64,000 nt of DNA from an uncultured Clostridia bacterium. GTDB lineage: Bacteria; Bacillota; Clostridia; Lachnospirales; Lachnospiraceae. Shown here piece by piece: positions 44,688-54,552 of this stretch (positions within the stretch are counted from its first letter, which is position 1; each line of letters starts with the position of its first letter). The notes beneath the pieces were generated by a model. It did not search any database, was not told where the DNA came from, and saw only the letters and a program-made list of their open reading frames with translations. Made by a program: the position numbers and the translations under genes. Where the stretch lies: positions 248,001-312,000 of the forward strand of contig CAMIZL010000001.1 in assembly GCA_946403295.1 (NCBI GenBank), given 5' to 3'.

Positions 44688-45803
44688 ATGTTAAAGTCAG
44701 TGTTTAAAAAGATTTCATATCTTTTAATAGCGACAGGCGCCATGGTTTTATTCATGGGCGTTACTTGTGTGCGCGCTGACGTGATCAAAGGTGAAACTTC
44801 ACTTTGCGGAGCATCTTACATAATCGATAATTTCTATAAAAATGCCGACGACGTCATAATAGAAGACGAGGACGCATTTGTATCGACACTTCTTTCGAAC
44901 GATCTTTCACTTCCCGACAATGCGGCTTTTGCAAAAGTAGATGCTTTTCTTAATGTTCGTAAAGCTGCTACGACGGATTCCGATATAATCGGTTATCTTC
45001 CCAAGAACGGATTATGTTATATCGTTTCCGATCCCGAGTACGGATTTGTCAAGATCAAATCGGGCGAACTTGAAGGCTACGTATCTACCGACTATCTCTA
45101 TAAGGGTCTTCAGGCCAAAGAAAAGCTTGATGAGATTGCGCCCATTCTTGCCACGGTCAATTCGGCGGGTGTGGTTAATCTCAGAAGCACCCCTTCCACA
45201 CATGAGGATAACAAAGTCGATACTCTCAACAAAGGAGAGTCTGTTTTGGTCAACAAATTGAACCAGGTCGTACTCGGTGAAGACAAATCCGAGTGGGTCA
45301 GCGTTATCTATGAAAACCAGACATGCTATATCCTCAAAAAGTACGTTGATGTCGGCAGAAATCTTGTTTACGGATGTACCGTAGAGGATGTTGTCGGCAA
45401 TATCGGTATCAAGAACGTTACCGCCATGAGAGCCGGTATCATTACCGAAGCCAAGAAACATCTCGGTCTTAAATATGTATGGAGCGGCATGAGCCTTACA
45501 AAGGGTGCCGACTGCTCCGGTTTCTGTTGTGCGGTTTTCAGTAAATGCGGTTTTGACCTTGAAAATATCGCGGGTCGTTCTTCGAGCACACAGGCTGCGT
45601 CGCTCGCAGGCCGCAAAGTATCATATGAAGATGCAAAGCCCGGTGATCTTGTATTCTACAAGCTTAAGAAGGGTCGTATCAGTCATGTCGCAATTTATCT
45701 CGGCGGCGGAAAGATAATTCATGAAAGCAGTAATTCGGGTGGAGTCATTATATCCGATATTGATTGCATGAAAGTTGCTATGATCAAGAATTTCTTAGAT
45801 TAA
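44688..45803 (+). CDS. Secreted SH3/NlpC-P60 peptidoglycan endopeptidase
   Basis: 371-residue exported wall hydrolase. Signal peptide about 1-30 (KKISYLLIATGAMVLFMG core). Two bacterial SH3 domains at about 80-140 and 155-225 would bind wall peptides. The C-terminal NlpC/P60 domain has catalytic C276 (GADCSGF), H333 (ISHVAIYLG) and a third His in IIHES. Such enzymes cut D-Glu-diamino-acid bonds in stem peptides for cell separation or growth. It is monocistronic with its own consensus promoter and terminator. Confidence 0.92.
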   Translation: MLKSVFKKISYLLIATGAMVLFMGVTCVRADVIKGETSLCGASYIIDNFYKNADDVIIEDEDAFVSTLLSNDLSLPDNAAFAKVDAFLNVRKAATTDSDIIGYLPKNGLCYIVSDPEYGFVKIKSGELEGYVSTDYLYKGLQAKEKLDEIAPILATVNSAGVVNLRSTPSTHEDNKVDTLNKGESVLVNKLNQVVLGEDKSEWVSVIYENQTCYILKKYVDVGRNLVYGCTVEDVVGNIGIKNVTAMRAGIITEAKKHLGLKYVWSGMSLTKGADCSGFCCAVFSKCGFDLENIAGRSSSTQAASLAGRKVSYEDAKPGDLVFYKLKKGRISHVAIYLGGGKIIHESSNSGGVIISDIDCMKVAMIKNFLD

Positions 45804-45833
45804 TGATGGTTTGATAACAATTCTTTTGTTTTT

Positions 45834-45874
45834 CCCCGGGATAGATATATGCCGATATCTGTCCCGGGGTTTTT
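45834..45874 (+). terminator. Rho-independent terminator of the NlpC/P60 gene
   Basis: About 15-bp stem CCCCGGGATAGATAT/ATATCTGTCCCGGGG (one G-T pair) followed by TTTTT. Confidence 0.93.
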
Positions 45875-45889
45875 GTGCGATAAGCGAAG

Positions 45890-46003
45890 GCCGTCTGTTG
45901 CAAGCTTGTTTGTGAACAGACGGCTGAGTGAACGGACATCGAGCGGACTTGTACGCGAGATGTCCCGTCGCATCGAGTAGGAGTCAGCCTACTCGATGCG
46001 ACG
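45890..46003. other. Cluster of three consecutive strong hairpins (unassigned element)
   Basis: Hairpin 1: GCCGTCTGTT/AACAGACGGC (45890-45899, 45915-45924). Hairpin 2: GGACATC/GATGTCC (45934-45940, 45959-45965) with tandem G-A mismatches and an inner GCG/CGC. Hairpin 3: perfect 16 bp (45966-45981 with 45988-46003), starting CGTCGCATCGAG, abutting hairpin 2. The cluster lies after the NlpC terminator and before the next promoter, so it is outside both neighbouring transcripts. It could be a small structured RNA, a palindromic repeat element, or a protein-binding site. No T-run follows on either strand. Confidence 0.7.
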
Positions 46004-46005
46004 AT

Positions 46006-46034
46006 TTGACAATTCATACCCAAAATTATATTAT
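46006..46034 (+). promoter_or_regulatory. Sigma-A promoter of the MutS-like/mutS/mutL operon
   Basis: Perfect TTGACA (46006-46011), 17-bp spacer, TATTAT (46029-46034), starting 2 bp after hairpin 3. Confidence 0.7.
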
Positions 46035-46068
46035 TAAGAACGGATTTGAACCCGGGGAGGATATAAAC

Positions 46069-47736
46069 ATGGAAGTGGCACTTATAGTATTTGTGGCCAT
46101 ATTAGCATTGCTTTTTGCAAAGGGTATTTACGATAAAAAGAAGAGTTTTAAGAAATTATACGCAAAAGTAGATTACGCATACGGAAAAATACCGGACAAA
46201 AAATTAAGTTCCGAAAAGATTGAAGCTTTAAAATATTATTTTAAAGAGCATTCCACCGAATATGATATCGACGATATCACCTGGAATGATCTTAGCATGG
46301 ATAATTTATACAATCTAATGAATTCCTGCAGCAGCGCATATGGCGAAGAATATCTTTACGCACTCCTGAGAACTCCCGAAATGAACGAGGAAAAACTAAA
46401 AGAGCGCGGAAGACTTATCTACATATTTTCGAAGAACAGAGAAATGCGCAATACCTTTTCCACTCATTTCGCTAATATGGGTATCATGAAAAACATATCC
46501 GTATTCGAATATATGGGAAATCTTAAAAGCGCTACTCTTGAAGGTGCCGGGATTCATATATTCCTTGATTTTCTGCTCGCGCTCGCGGTTGCATATATAT
46601 TTATGAACCCTCCGTTCGGTATCATCGCGTCGGTCATCATGCTTTTTGCAAACATAATCACATATTTTAAATATAAGACAAAAGTCGAGAACTACTTTGT
46701 GATAATAGCTTTTATCATAAGGTCTCTTGATTCCGCAAAGAAACTAACGAGCGAAAAATATGACGAAGTTCAGGATTATACGGACAGACTCAAGTATTGT
46801 ATCAAGCAATTTAACGGTATGCGTCACGGTGCATGGCTTGTTTCGTCGACAAATACAAATTCATCGGATCTCGGACAGATCATGCTTGATTACGTGAGAA
46901 TGATCTTCCATATCGATCTGATCAAATTTAATTTCATGTACAATACTTTCCTCAACAAAGAGAAAGCTTTTTACGAGATATTTGAAACCATCGGCCTTCT
47001 TGACAGTATGATAGCGGTTGCTTCTTTCAGGGAACTCATGGGAAGAAATTGTACTCCGGTGTTCGGGAGCGAAAAGAAGATCAAAGCCGACGGAATGTTC
47101 CATCCCCTTGTAGAGGATCCCGTTCCTTCGTCGTTTACTGCCGATAAGAGCATCCTTCTTACCGGTTCGAACGCATCGGGAAAATCAACATTTCTTAAAA
47201 CGGTCGCCATTAACCAATTACTTTCGCAAACCGTTTATACGGCGCTTGCAAAAAGCTACGAGACCACATTTTTCAACATAATGTCGTCCATGGCTTTAAA
47301 AGACGACATTATCGGCGGTCAGAGTTATTATATAGTCGAGATCAGATCTCTTAAGAGGATCATTGAAAGGATCAATGAAAAAGTACCCGTTCTTGTATTC
47401 ATAGACGAAGTATTAAAGGGCACGAACACGCTTGAGAGAATAGCGGCTTCATCAAGGATATTGTTATCTCTTGCGACATCAAATTCAATATGTTTTGCCG
47501 CAACGCATGATATCGAGCTGACGTTCATCCTCGAAAACTATTATAAGAATTTCCATTTCGAGGAGCAGGTAAGCGAAAATGAGGTAATATTTGATTACAC
47601 TCTTCGTGACGGAAGAGCGGTCACAAGAAATGCCATCAAATTGCTTTCGATACTCGGCTATCCCGACGAGATCATCGAAAGCGCGACCGACATGGCACAA
47701 AGCTATCTAAACACAAACGAATGGAAGGTTTTATAA
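46069..47736 (+). CDS. Membrane-anchored MutS-family ATPase
   Basis: 555-residue protein with an N-terminal membrane helix (about 1-20), two more helices around 165-205, and a C-terminal MutS-type ABC ATPase: Walker A TGSNASGKST, Walker B PVLVFIDEVLKGTNT and the following TSNSICFAATHD. It lacks the mismatch-recognition domain I of MutS and the Smr nuclease of MutS2. The start at 46069 follows GGGGAGG; an open frame extends upstream through the hairpins. It precedes mutS by 3 bp, so it is co-expressed with mismatch repair. The function of this subfamily is not established. Confidence 0.85.
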   Translation: MEVALIVFVAILALLFAKGIYDKKKSFKKLYAKVDYAYGKIPDKKLSSEKIEALKYYFKEHSTEYDIDDITWNDLSMDNLYNLMNSCSSAYGEEYLYALLRTPEMNEEKLKERGRLIYIFSKNREMRNTFSTHFANMGIMKNISVFEYMGNLKSATLEGAGIHIFLDFLLALAVAYIFMNPPFGIIASVIMLFANIITYFKYKTKVENYFVIIAFIIRSLDSAKKLTSEKYDEVQDYTDRLKYCIKQFNGMRHGAWLVSSTNTNSSDLGQIMLDYVRMIFHIDLIKFNFMYNTFLNKEKAFYEIFETIGLLDSMIAVASFRELMGRNCTPVFGSEKKIKADGMFHPLVEDPVPSSFTADKSILLTGSNASGKSTFLKTVAINQLLSQTVYTALAKSYETTFFNIMSSMALKDDIIGGQSYYIVEIRSLKRIIERINEKVPVLVFIDEVLKGTNTLERIAASSRILLSLATSNSICFAATHDIELTFILENYYKNFHFEEQVSENEVIFDYTLRDGRAVTRNAIKLLSILGYPDEIIESATDMAQSYLNTNEWKVL

Positions 47737-47739
47737 CCT

Positions 47740-50451
47740 ATGGAAGAACTCTACACACGCCTAAGCGATGTTAAAGACATGCAGCTGTCACCGCTCATGG
47801 AGCAGTACAAATCTGTTAAAGACGAGTACCATGACTGCGTTCTTTTCTACAGACTCGGAGATTTCTACGAGATGTTCTTTGAAGACGCGGTAAATGTATC
47901 GGCAGAACTTGAGCTTGCCCTTACGGGGAAAAACTGCGGTCTTGACAAACGTGCCGCGATGTGCGGAATACCGTTTCATTCATATGAATCATATCTTTCC
48001 CGTCTTGTCGGGAAAAACTACAGGGTCGCTATCTGTGAGCAGGTGGAGGACCCTGCTCTTGCCAAAGGGCTTGTTAAAAGAGAAGTCATAAGGATCGTTA
48101 CTCCCGGAACCAATATGTCCGCCGAAGCCCTTGACGAGAAAAGCAATTCATTCCTTATATGCGTTATTTTTGATGATAATGCTTATGGAATCGCGGCCGC
48201 AGATATCTCTACCGGAGAATTTTACGCAACCGAGTGTAAGACTGTCTCTGAAGCGCATGATGAGATAATGCGTTACAGCCCCCGCGAGATCCTTTGCAAC
48301 GAAAAGACGGGAGCGAGCGGGCTCAGACTTGATGATATTGACCCTTCGGGTAATCTTTATCCCTCAGTGATCGACAAAAAAGACGAAGCAGACGGATGTG
48401 CCTGCCTTATCGGTCATTTCGCAGGTAAAGAAGAGATCGAGGCCATGAGGGGAGATTTTCCCGCAGGCATGACAGCCGCGGCAAATCTTTTCACATATCT
48501 TAAAAACACACAGAAGAACGACCTTTCGAACCTTACGAAGATATCGACTTACTGTCGAAGCCGCTATATGGTGGTCGACAATTCCACACGCAGAAATCTT
48601 GAGCTTACGGAGACGATGCGTGACAAGGAGAAAAAGGGATCACTGCTCTGGGTTATCGACAGATCGCGTACAGCGATGGGCGGAAGACTCTTAAAAAGCT
48701 ATATCGAGCAGCCACTTCTCGATCCCGAAGAGATCAATCTCAGGCTCGACTGCGTCGAGGAACTCAAAAACAACATGATAGACCGCGAAGAGATCAGGGA
48801 ATATCTCGGAACAGTCTATGATCTTGAACGCCTCTCGGGGCGTATAAGCTACAGAAGTGCCTCACCGCGTGATCTTAAGGCATTCGGTTCGTCATTATAC
48901 ACGTTACCTGCCGTAAAAGATCTTTTAAAGGGATTTGACAGCACAATTATTAAGAGTATATACGAATCCTTCGATACGCTTTACGATCTTTTTGAACTGA
49001 TCGACAACGCGATAAGCGAAGAACCGCCTCTAGCGATCAAGGAAGGCGGTATCATAAAGGCCGGTTTTAATGCCGAAGTAGATACGCTCAGAAATGCAAA
49101 AACAGAGGGAAAGAACTGGCTTCTCGAGCTTGAGGGCAGAAAACGCGAAGAGACCGGTATCAAAAATCTGAGGATCAAATACAACAAAGTTTTCGGATAC
49201 TATTTTGAAGTAACAAATTCGTTTAAGAATATGGTACCGCAGGACTGGGTCAGAAAACAGACTCTTACGGGCGCCGAGCGTTATACGAACGAAGAGCTCA
49301 AAGATCTCGAGGACAAGATACTTCATGCCCAGGACAGATTATTCTCTCTCGAATACGATATTTTTAACGATATACGTGATACGATCTCGGAAAACATATC
49401 ACGAATACTTCAAACCGCCCATTGTATAGCCGTGATAGACGCAATGTGCAGTATAGCCCTGGTTGCCGAAAGGAACAATTACATAAGACCCGTTGTCGAT
49501 AACGGAAGTGTTCTCGATATCATCGAAGGACGTCATCCCGTCATCGAGCAGATCATCGGGAGAGAAAAATTCGTCGATAACGATTGCCTTTTAAACGACA
49601 AGTCAAGCAGAGTGCTTTTGATAACCGGTCCGAATATGGCCGGAAAATCGACATATATGCGTCAGACAGCGCTTATCGTACTCATGGCGCAGTGCGGTTT
49701 CTTTGTACCCGCAAAAAAGGCGCATATCGGCATCGTGGATCGCATATTTACGCGAGTGGGCGCATCTGACGACCTTTCTTCGGGTCAAAGTACGTTTATG
49801 GTGGAAATGAACGAAGTATCCGTCATAGTGAGAAATGCGACCGCCAAGAGCCTTATAATCCTCGACGAGATCGGGCGCGGTACAAGTACGTTTGACGGTC
49901 TTGCGATTGCATGGGCCGTGCTTGAACATATCTGTAACAAAAATACCATCGGTGCCAAAACGATGTTTGCGACGCATTATCATGAGCTTAACGAACTCGA
50001 AGGTCGTCTCGAAGGCGTAATAAATTATTGTGTTGCCGTTAAGGAAGAAGGCGAAGATATAGTCTTTCTTCGCAAGATAATCAGAGGCGGCGCCAACAGA
50101 AGTTACGGTATCGAAGTCGCTAAACTTGCGGGACTTCCGCGTTCTATCATAAAGAGAGCCAAAGAGATCACAAAGCTTCTCGCAAGCGACGAGATAACCG
50201 GAAGGATCGAGAACGACCTCTCACCGAGAAGAAAGAAAAAAGGTTCCGTCGGAGAAGGGCAATTTAATCTTTTTGACGTTGCCGCACAACAAAATGAAGA
50301 CATTAATACCGCTCAAACCAATGAGAAGGACGAATATGAAAAAGAGCTGATCAGGGAGATAAAAGATATCGATCTGACAACCCTTACTCCCATAGATTGT
50401 CTAAATTTCCTCAGCGATATAAAGGACAGATTACAGAAAGGACATAGCTAA
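47740..50451 (+). CDS. mutS: DNA mismatch repair protein MutS
   Basis: 903-residue MutS, the mismatch sensor. The N-terminal recognition domain has the Phe-x-Glu wedge in RLGDFYEMFFEDA (F-Y-E). Core, lever and clamp domains follow. The ATPase shows TGPNMAGKST, LIILDEIGRGTSTFDG and FATHYHEL. A charged linker and C-terminal tail end it. The stop overlaps the mutL start (TAATG). Full length. Confidence 0.97.
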   Translation: MEELYTRLSDVKDMQLSPLMEQYKSVKDEYHDCVLFYRLGDFYEMFFEDAVNVSAELELALTGKNCGLDKRAAMCGIPFHSYESYLSRLVGKNYRVAICEQVEDPALAKGLVKREVIRIVTPGTNMSAEALDEKSNSFLICVIFDDNAYGIAAADISTGEFYATECKTVSEAHDEIMRYSPREILCNEKTGASGLRLDDIDPSGNLYPSVIDKKDEADGCACLIGHFAGKEEIEAMRGDFPAGMTAAANLFTYLKNTQKNDLSNLTKISTYCRSRYMVVDNSTRRNLELTETMRDKEKKGSLLWVIDRSRTAMGGRLLKSYIEQPLLDPEEINLRLDCVEELKNNMIDREEIREYLGTVYDLERLSGRISYRSASPRDLKAFGSSLYTLPAVKDLLKGFDSTIIKSIYESFDTLYDLFELIDNAISEEPPLAIKEGGIIKAGFNAEVDTLRNAKTEGKNWLLELEGRKREETGIKNLRIKYNKVFGYYFEVTNSFKNMVPQDWVRKQTLTGAERYTNEELKDLEDKILHAQDRLFSLEYDIFNDIRDTISENISRILQTAHCIAVIDAMCSIALVAERNNYIRPVVDNGSVLDIIEGRHPVIEQIIGREKFVDNDCLLNDKSSRVLLITGPNMAGKSTYMRQTALIVLMAQCGFFVPAKKAHIGIVDRIFTRVGASDDLSSGQSTFMVEMNEVSVIVRNATAKSLIILDEIGRGTSTFDGLAIAWAVLEHICNKNTIGAKTMFATHYHELNELEGRLEGVINYCVAVKEEGEDIVFLRKIIRGGANRSYGIEVAKLAGLPRSIIKRAKEITKLLASDEITGRIENDLSPRRKKKGSVGEGQFNLFDVAAQQNEDINTAQTNEKDEYEKELIREIKDIDLTTLTPIDCLNFLSDIKDRLQKGHS

Positions 50452-52529
50452 TGATCAACATCCTCGATACGGAAACGATCAACAGAATAGCTGCCGGTGA
50501 AGTGATCGAAAGACCTTCATCAGTTGTAAAAGAGCTTGTCGAAAACGCCATAGACGCTTCGTCAAGCAGTATTACCGTTGAGATAAAAGGCGGCGGAAGC
50601 GATCTTATAAGGATTACGGACAATGGTTGCGGTATCGGAAAAAGCGAAGTTAAAAAGGCTTTTCTGCCTCATGCCACGAGTAAGCTAAAAAACGCTTCCG
50701 ATCTTTTTTCGATAAGCACTCTGGGGTTCAGAGGCGAAGCGCTACCGAGCATAGCAAGTGTTTCGGACACCGAGATAATCACAAAGGAAAAGGATTCTCT
50801 TCTCGGAGTCAGATATGAGCCCGGTAAATCCGAAGAGGTTACGGAAGTCGGAGCCCCCGACGGAACTACGATCATTGTAAAAGACATATTTCAAAAGATC
50901 CCGGCAAGAAGAAAGTTTCTTAAATCGGCCGCTACAGAAACGGCATATTGCAGCGATGTTATCGAAAAAACAGCGATCGCCAATCCGGGTATATCCTTCA
51001 GGCTCATAAGCAACGGTCGTTCCGTTTTCTTTTCAAACGGCAACGGAAGTGTCAAAGACATCATCTATACAATGTACGGACGCGAGATGAGCGACAGCCT
51101 TGTTCCTGTCGAAAGCACCATGGGAACCGTAAGGATCTCGGGATTCATCGCAAGACCCATAGTTGCCCGCGCAAACAGATCCGAAGAATATTATTATGTA
51201 AACGGCCGGTATATCCGTAACAAAACGATCACGAAAGCGATCGAAGACGCATATGCGCCCTTTTTGATGCAGCACAAATATCCTTTTACCGTTCTTTTCC
51301 TCGATGTCGATAAGGATATGGTAGATATCAACGTTCATCCCGCAAAACTCGAAGTGAGATTCAAAGAGTCCGCGCCGGTCTATGATATTGTTTATCATGC
51401 CGTAAAGAATACGCTTGAGAATCTTGCGACGATCCCCAAGGCTCTTCAGGAACCCACATTTAAGCCTTTTAAGAGCGCTTATGAGAGTAAAGACTCCTTA
51501 ATGTCATCGTATAAAAGCGCTCATGATGGTAAAGACAACGCAATGTCATCGTATAAGAGCGCTTATGAGAGTAATGATACCGCAACCTCTTCGTATAAAA
51601 GCGCTCATGAAGCAAACAGCACGTCCCCGGTTTCATATAGTAGCGCCGATACGCAAAATGACGCAAATAAAACATTCGGATATGCAGGAACACAAAAGCG
51701 TGCCGGCACATATACGGATACTTTAAATATCATAAAAGATTACGTCACTTCTCCCGTAAAACCCGATAAAGAGCAGCCCGCGAGAAAAGATCTTTCGCTT
51801 GAGGAAAAAGGCTTCTTTAATGCAAATACGGTCGCGGACAGGAGCGAAGAAAGCAGAGAGCTGTATAAAAACGCTTCCCAGTTCAGACTTGATGCCGAGA
51901 CCGGAAACATGAGCGAAGAGACCAAAGATGATTTTAAAAAGAATCTTAATGCTGATTTTAACATCATCGGACAGGTGTTCGATACATACTGGCTTATATC
52001 TCACGGAGACGAAGCATTCTTTATCGACCAGCATGCCGCTCACGAAAAGATACTTTACGAACGCTTCATGAACATGGCGACCGAGGAGCTTTGTACTCCC
52101 CAAACGCTTATGCCCGGGGTTTGCGTTTCCCTGAACGGTAAACAGGTCGAGTGCCTCGAAAACAATCTGGAGACTTTCAGGACCCTCGGTTTTGAGATAG
52201 AGAATTACGGTGGAAGAGAATATCTGCTTACCGCCGTTCCGATGCAGGATCACGGCATCGATCCCAAAGATCTTTTCCTCGAATTCTTAAATGATATGCA
52301 GGATAAGTCGTTTGAGAAAGAAAAAACGTTGTCTCTGCGGGAACAACTCGCCACAAGAGCATGTAAAGCCGCGATAAAAGGTAATTCAAAAATATCTTAC
52401 GAAGAAGCCAAAGTGCTCATTGAAGAGCTTTTGAACGCAAAAGATCCGTTTAATTGTCCGCACGGCAGACCGGTGTTCATAAGCATTACCAAAGAAGAGA
52501 TCGAAAAGATGTTTAAGAGGATCGTTTAA
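50451..52529 (+). CDS. mutL: DNA mismatch repair protein MutL (endonuclease type)
   Basis: 692-residue MutL. GHKL ATPase at the N-terminus: ELVENAIDA, DNGCGI, GFRGEAL. The C-terminal dimerization domain has the nicking-endonuclease motif DQHAAHEKILYE (DQHAx2Ex4E) and CPHGRP, so strand nicking is intrinsic, as expected without MutH. The linker (about 335-500) contains four 14-residue tandem repeats at 341-396. It overlaps mutS and miaA by single TAATG junctions. Confidence 0.96.
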   Translation: MINILDTETINRIAAGEVIERPSSVVKELVENAIDASSSSITVEIKGGGSDLIRITDNGCGIGKSEVKKAFLPHATSKLKNASDLFSISTLGFRGEALPSIASVSDTEIITKEKDSLLGVRYEPGKSEEVTEVGAPDGTTIIVKDIFQKIPARRKFLKSAATETAYCSDVIEKTAIANPGISFRLISNGRSVFFSNGNGSVKDIIYTMYGREMSDSLVPVESTMGTVRISGFIARPIVARANRSEEYYYVNGRYIRNKTITKAIEDAYAPFLMQHKYPFTVLFLDVDKDMVDINVHPAKLEVRFKESAPVYDIVYHAVKNTLENLATIPKALQEPTFKPFKSAYESKDSLMSSYKSAHDGKDNAMSSYKSAYESNDTATSSYKSAHEANSTSPVSYSSADTQNDANKTFGYAGTQKRAGTYTDTLNIIKDYVTSPVKPDKEQPARKDLSLEEKGFFNANTVADRSEESRELYKNASQFRLDAETGNMSEETKDDFKKNLNADFNIIGQVFDTYWLISHGDEAFFIDQHAAHEKILYERFMNMATEELCTPQTLMPGVCVSLNGKQVECLENNLETFRTLGFEIENYGGREYLLTAVPMQDHGIDPKDLFLEFLNDMQDKSFEKEKTLSLREQLATRACKAAIKGNSKISYEEAKVLIEELLNAKDPFNCPHGRPVFISITKEEIEKMFKRIV
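51471..51638 (+). repeat. Four tandem 42-bp repeats inside the mutL linker
   Basis: Four in-frame units starting KSAY/KSAH and ending SSY or VSY, 14 residues each, at residues 341-396. Units 1-3 are close; unit 4 is diverged. Since 42 is a multiple of 3, copy-number change would keep the frame. Confidence 0.85.
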
Positions 52530-53461
52530 TGAAAGAAAAGATCAAATTGATGATCATAGCGGGACCGACGGCTGTCGGCAAAACTTCGGCATCTGTCAGT
52601 ATTGCGAAAAGGATCGGCGGAGAGATAATATCGGCCGATTCGATGCAGGTATACAGAGGTATGAACATAGGTACCGCAAAGATCACCGAAGAAGAGAAGG
52701 ACGGTATCACGCATCATCTCATAGATATCTGTGATCCCTTTGAGGATTTCAGCGTTATCAGGTTTAAAGAACTTGCGAGAAATGCCGTTTATGATATATA
52801 TTCGCGCGGTAAGGTCCCGATAATCGTCGGAGGAACGGGATTTTACATTCAGGCGCTTCTCTATGACATCGATTTTACGGAATATGACGATGAGCTCTCT
52901 GAGAAGACTAAAGAAGATATCCTTTTGAGATTTAACGGTGATGCCGAAAAAATGCACGAACATCTCAAAAAGATCGACCCCGAATCCGCTGCCGCTATCC
53001 ACATGAACAACAGGAAAAAAGTGCTTCATGCCATAGAATATTACGAAATAACCGGCAAAAAGATCTCCGAGCATAACAATGAAGAGAGAACAAAAGAATC
53101 GCCCTATGATTTCAAATATTTCGTGATAACCGACGACAGGGAAAAGATTTACGAGCGTATCGACAAAAGAGTGGATAAGATGATCAGCGCAGGACTTGTG
53201 GAAGAAGTCGTTTCTCTTCGTCAAAAGGGTCTTACGCAAAAAAACATTTCGATGCTTGGCCTTTCGTACAAGGAGATCGACGATCATCTTAACGGCCTGA
53301 TCACACTTGACGAAGCGGTTCGTCTCATAAAAAGAGATACACGTCATTTTGCCAGAAAGCAGCTTACATGGTGGAAAAGAGAGAAAGAGATAACATACGT
53401 AGACAGACGTGATTTTTGCGATGAAGAAGCAATGATAACTTTTATGTGTTCCGTTTTTTGA
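52529..53461 (+). CDS. miaA: tRNA dimethylallyltransferase MiaA
   Basis: 310-residue enzyme adding a dimethylallyl group to A37 of tRNAs reading UNN codons. P-loop GPTAVGKT, SADSMQVYRGM, VGGTGFYIQALL, and HFARKQLTWWKR near the C-terminus. It is coupled to mutL through TAATG. The mutS-mutL-miaA order is common in Firmicutes. Confidence 0.96.
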   Translation: MKEKIKLMIIAGPTAVGKTSASVSIAKRIGGEIISADSMQVYRGMNIGTAKITEEEKDGITHHLIDICDPFEDFSVIRFKELARNAVYDIYSRGKVPIIVGGTGFYIQALLYDIDFTEYDDELSEKTKEDILLRFNGDAEKMHEHLKKIDPESAAAIHMNNRKKVLHAIEYYEITGKKISEHNNEERTKESPYDFKYFVITDDREKIYERIDKRVDKMISAGLVEEVVSLRQKGLTQKNISMLGLSYKEIDDHLNGLITLDEAVRLIKRDTRHFARKQLTWWKREKEITYVDRRDFCDEEAMITFMCSVF

Positions 53462-53518
53462 ACAACTATAGTATAATATTTAAGTCATTTTTTATGAAGC
53501 GTAACAAACGGAGGAGTT

Positions 53519-54550
53519 ATGTCAAAAACTTACGGTATCGATCTCGGTACAAGAGTGCTGAAGATCTATAAGAAAAACGAAGGCGTGATCTATGACGCCA
53601 AGAACATCATTGCGGTCGCCGACGGCAACAGGATAATTGCGGTGGGAGACGAGGCTTTTGAAATGTTCGGTAAAGCGCCTTCCAATATTGAGGTAACTTA
53701 TCCGGTCAAATACGGTGTTATCGCAGACATCAAGCATATGCAGGCCATGCTCAATATTGTTTTCGAAGAGCTCTCGGCCACGCACGGAAAGCTTAACGGA
53801 AGCGATTTCATAGTTACCGCGCCTACCGATATCACGGAAGTTGAGAAAAAAGCTTTCATCGACCTTGTGGCCAGCACGAATATCAAACCACGTAAAGTAA
53901 AGATCGTTGAACGCCCCATAGCGGACGCTCTGGGTGTCGGACTTAACGTCACTGACGCAAGCGGCGTGATGGTTGTCGATATAGGTGCAGACACCACCGA
54001 AATATCGGTCCTTTCGCTCGGTGGTATAGTTCTTAGCAGGCTTATCCCCATCGGAGGCAACAAGTTCGATGATGATATAATTTCAGCCGTTAAGAAGAAC
54101 TACAACCTTATCATCGGAAACAAGACGGCCGAGATCATCAAGATAAATCTTGCGACAGCCGTACTTCCCGACGATGACAAGATCAAAGCGATCAAGGTAT
54201 ACGGACGTGACGTTGTAAGCGGTCTGCCCGTTGAAAAGGAGATCGACAGCGCATTTGTTTATACCGCGATAAGAGAGCATCTTCAAAATATCGTGGACAG
54301 CGTAAGGATGATCCTTGAGCATACACCTCCGGAGATCGCGTCCGATATCATTGACAGCGGTATCTATGTAACCGGCGGTTCCGCAAGCATCAACGATCTT
54401 GCGAAACTCCTCGGAACAGAAACCGAACTTGCGGTAAATATCTGCAAAGATCCCGCCAATTCGGTCGCACTCGGTATCGGCAGGATCATCGAGAGCCCCG
54501 AGCTCGACAGCCTGTCATACGTATTAAAACAGATGAATTATAAGGATTGA
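53519..54550 (+). CDS. mreB: Rod shape-determining protein MreB
   Basis: 343-residue bacterial actin that guides lateral wall synthesis. Phosphate 1 motif GIDLGTRVLKIY, phosphate 2 motif VVDIGADTTEISVLSLGG and adenosine motif IYVTGGSASINDL are present. GGAGGAG precedes the ATG. A perfect TATAAT at 53472-53477 lies upstream but with a poor -35. It is the first gene of a mre-PBP2-min-rodA run. Sequence is moderately diverged from MreB, so an Mbl-type paralogue is possible. Confidence 0.92.
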   Translation: MSKTYGIDLGTRVLKIYKKNEGVIYDAKNIIAVADGNRIIAVGDEAFEMFGKAPSNIEVTYPVKYGVIADIKHMQAMLNIVFEELSATHGKLNGSDFIVTAPTDITEVEKKAFIDLVASTNIKPRKVKIVERPIADALGVGLNVTDASGVMVVDIGADTTEISVLSLGGIVLSRLIPIGGNKFDDDIISAVKKNYNLIIGNKTAEIIKINLATAVLPDDDKIKAIKVYGRDVVSGLPVEKEIDSAFVYTAIREHLQNIVDSVRMILEHTPPEIASDIIDSGIYVTGGSASINDLAKLLGTETELAVNICKDPANSVALGIGRIIESPELDSLSYVLKQMNYKD

Positions 54551-54552
54551 TC

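Noticed and set aside
52526-53347. Minus-strand open frame of 273 codons opposite miaA
   Set aside because: It mirrors the codon structure of miaA; no motif and no convincing ribosome-binding site.
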